In this document: one piece after another, positions 6,299 to 6,486 of the stretch
Layout: every line of letters starts with the position of its first letter
How positions within the stretch are numbered: the first letter of the stretch is position 1
NCBI GenBank assembly: GCA_022574315.1
Contig: JACZSH010000083.1
Location: 1-6,486, forward strand
Direction: 5' to 3'
Source: Chloroflexota bacterium
GTDB lineage: Bacteria > Chloroflexota > Dehalococcoidia > Dehalococcoidales > RBG-16-60-22
DNA length: 6,486 bases
Translations under genes and position numbers: made by a program
Notes under the pieces: generated by a model
What the model saw: only the letters and a program-made list of their open reading frames with translations
Databases searched by the model: none
What the model was told of the DNA's origin: nothing

Positions 6299-6380
6299 TT
6301 CCAGCCAGTGATTCCAGCCAATGATTCCAGCCAATGATTCCAGCCAATGATTCCAGCCAATGATTCCAGCAAGTGATTCC
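6297..6380. repeat. 13-bp direct tandem repeat, six units plus a partial seventh
   Basis: The unit is GATTCCAGCCAAT. Units 2 to 5 (6310-6361) are identical. Unit 1 (6297-6309) ends in AGT and unit 6 (6362-6374) in CAAGT, so the outer units are the diverged ones. A partial GATTCC follows at 6375-6380. The array begins inside the stop codon of the RecX frame and fills most of the gap before alaS. The 13-bp period is not a multiple of three and there is no CRISPR-type spacer. It is most simply a minisatellite grown by slippage. Confidence 0.93.
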
Positions 6381-6435
6381 TCTGGCCGCTGTGTTTCGGT
6401 AAACTTATCGCTTCGGTCTCCTGGGCACAGAAACA

Positions 6436-6486
6436 TTGAAGACTACAGCTGAAATTCGTCAGGCGTTCCGGGATTTTTCTGTCTCC
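6436..6486 (+). CDS. alaS: Alanyl-tRNA synthetase, first 17 codons (runs off the window)
   Basis: From the TTG at 6436 the frame reads MKTTAEIRQAFRDFSVS, matching the AlaS N-terminus (E. coli SKSTAEIRQAFLDFF). AlaS charges tRNA-Ala in the cytosol. An in-frame TAA at 6400 limits the start to TTG 6436 or a CTG at 6421, and family alignment favours TTG. I see no clear Shine-Dalgarno sequence before it. The usual second Phe of the DFF motif reads Ser here. The position directly after recX matches the proteobacterial recA-recX-alaS order. Confidence 0.82.
   Translation, partial: MKTTAEIRQAFRDFSVS

Noticed and set aside
6297..6380. CRISPR array
   Set aside because: The units are 13 bp and directly adjoining, with no spacers and no cas genes.
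6149..6436. Minus-strand ORF of 95 residues with a repeated GIIGWNHWLES pattern
   Set aside because: The protein repeat is only the 13-bp DNA repeat read in a stop-free frame; the remainder is antisense to recX and has no family resemblance or ribosome binding site.

Overview
The window carries a compact arginine-biosynthesis block followed by a divergent ribosomal-protein/kinase pair. Both ends look like joins to unrelated DNA. From left to right it holds: an argJ (ornithine acetyltransferase) whose first ~110 residues are missing and replaced in frame by a piece of a calcium-binding SdrD_B-like surface-protein repeat; argB (N-acetylglutamate kinase); a strong sigma70-type promoter; argD (acetylornithine aminotransferase); an unnamed exported or membrane-anchored protein with alpha/beta-hydrolase-like motifs, overlapping the end of argD; rpmB (zinc-type ribosomal protein L28) on the minus strand; a divergent promoter region; and a 638-residue ORF joining a FakA/DAK2-type kinase to an almost complete RecX. 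The window closes with a 13-bp tandem repeat and the first codons of alaS.

Organism: the central ~5.8 kb is GC-rich and has one consistent style (many GAC, CTG and GCC codons). The short four-cysteine L28 and the rpmB/DAK2 neighbourhood are typical of Chloroflexota and Firmicutes. I lean to a Dehalococcoidia-like Chloroflexota from an environmental sample, but this is inference from protein style, not a search. The last ~600 bp look different. RecX followed directly by alaS is the classic proteobacterial recA-recX-alaS order, this RecX reads like a gammaproteobacterial one, and Asp codon use flips from mostly GAC to mostly GAT exactly at the fusion point.

How the genes work together: ArgJ would recycle acetyl groups from N-acetylornithine to glutamate, ArgB phosphorylates N-acetylglutamate, and ArgD transaminates N-acetylglutamate semialdehyde to N-acetylornithine. 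argC, argF, argG and argH are not in the window. The hydrolase-like gene is translationally linked to argD but has no evident arginine role. rpmB and the kinase gene diverge from a shared 92-bp region with recognisable promoters on both strands.

Main message: two in-frame chimeric ORFs (SdrD_B::ArgJ at about 79-99 and FakA::RecX at about 5855-5875) bracket an otherwise ordinary genomic segment. Each could be a real gene fusion, but two such joins, one at each end, make a chimeric contig or recombined clone the first hypothesis to exclude. The novel-system reading is therefore given only moderate weight.
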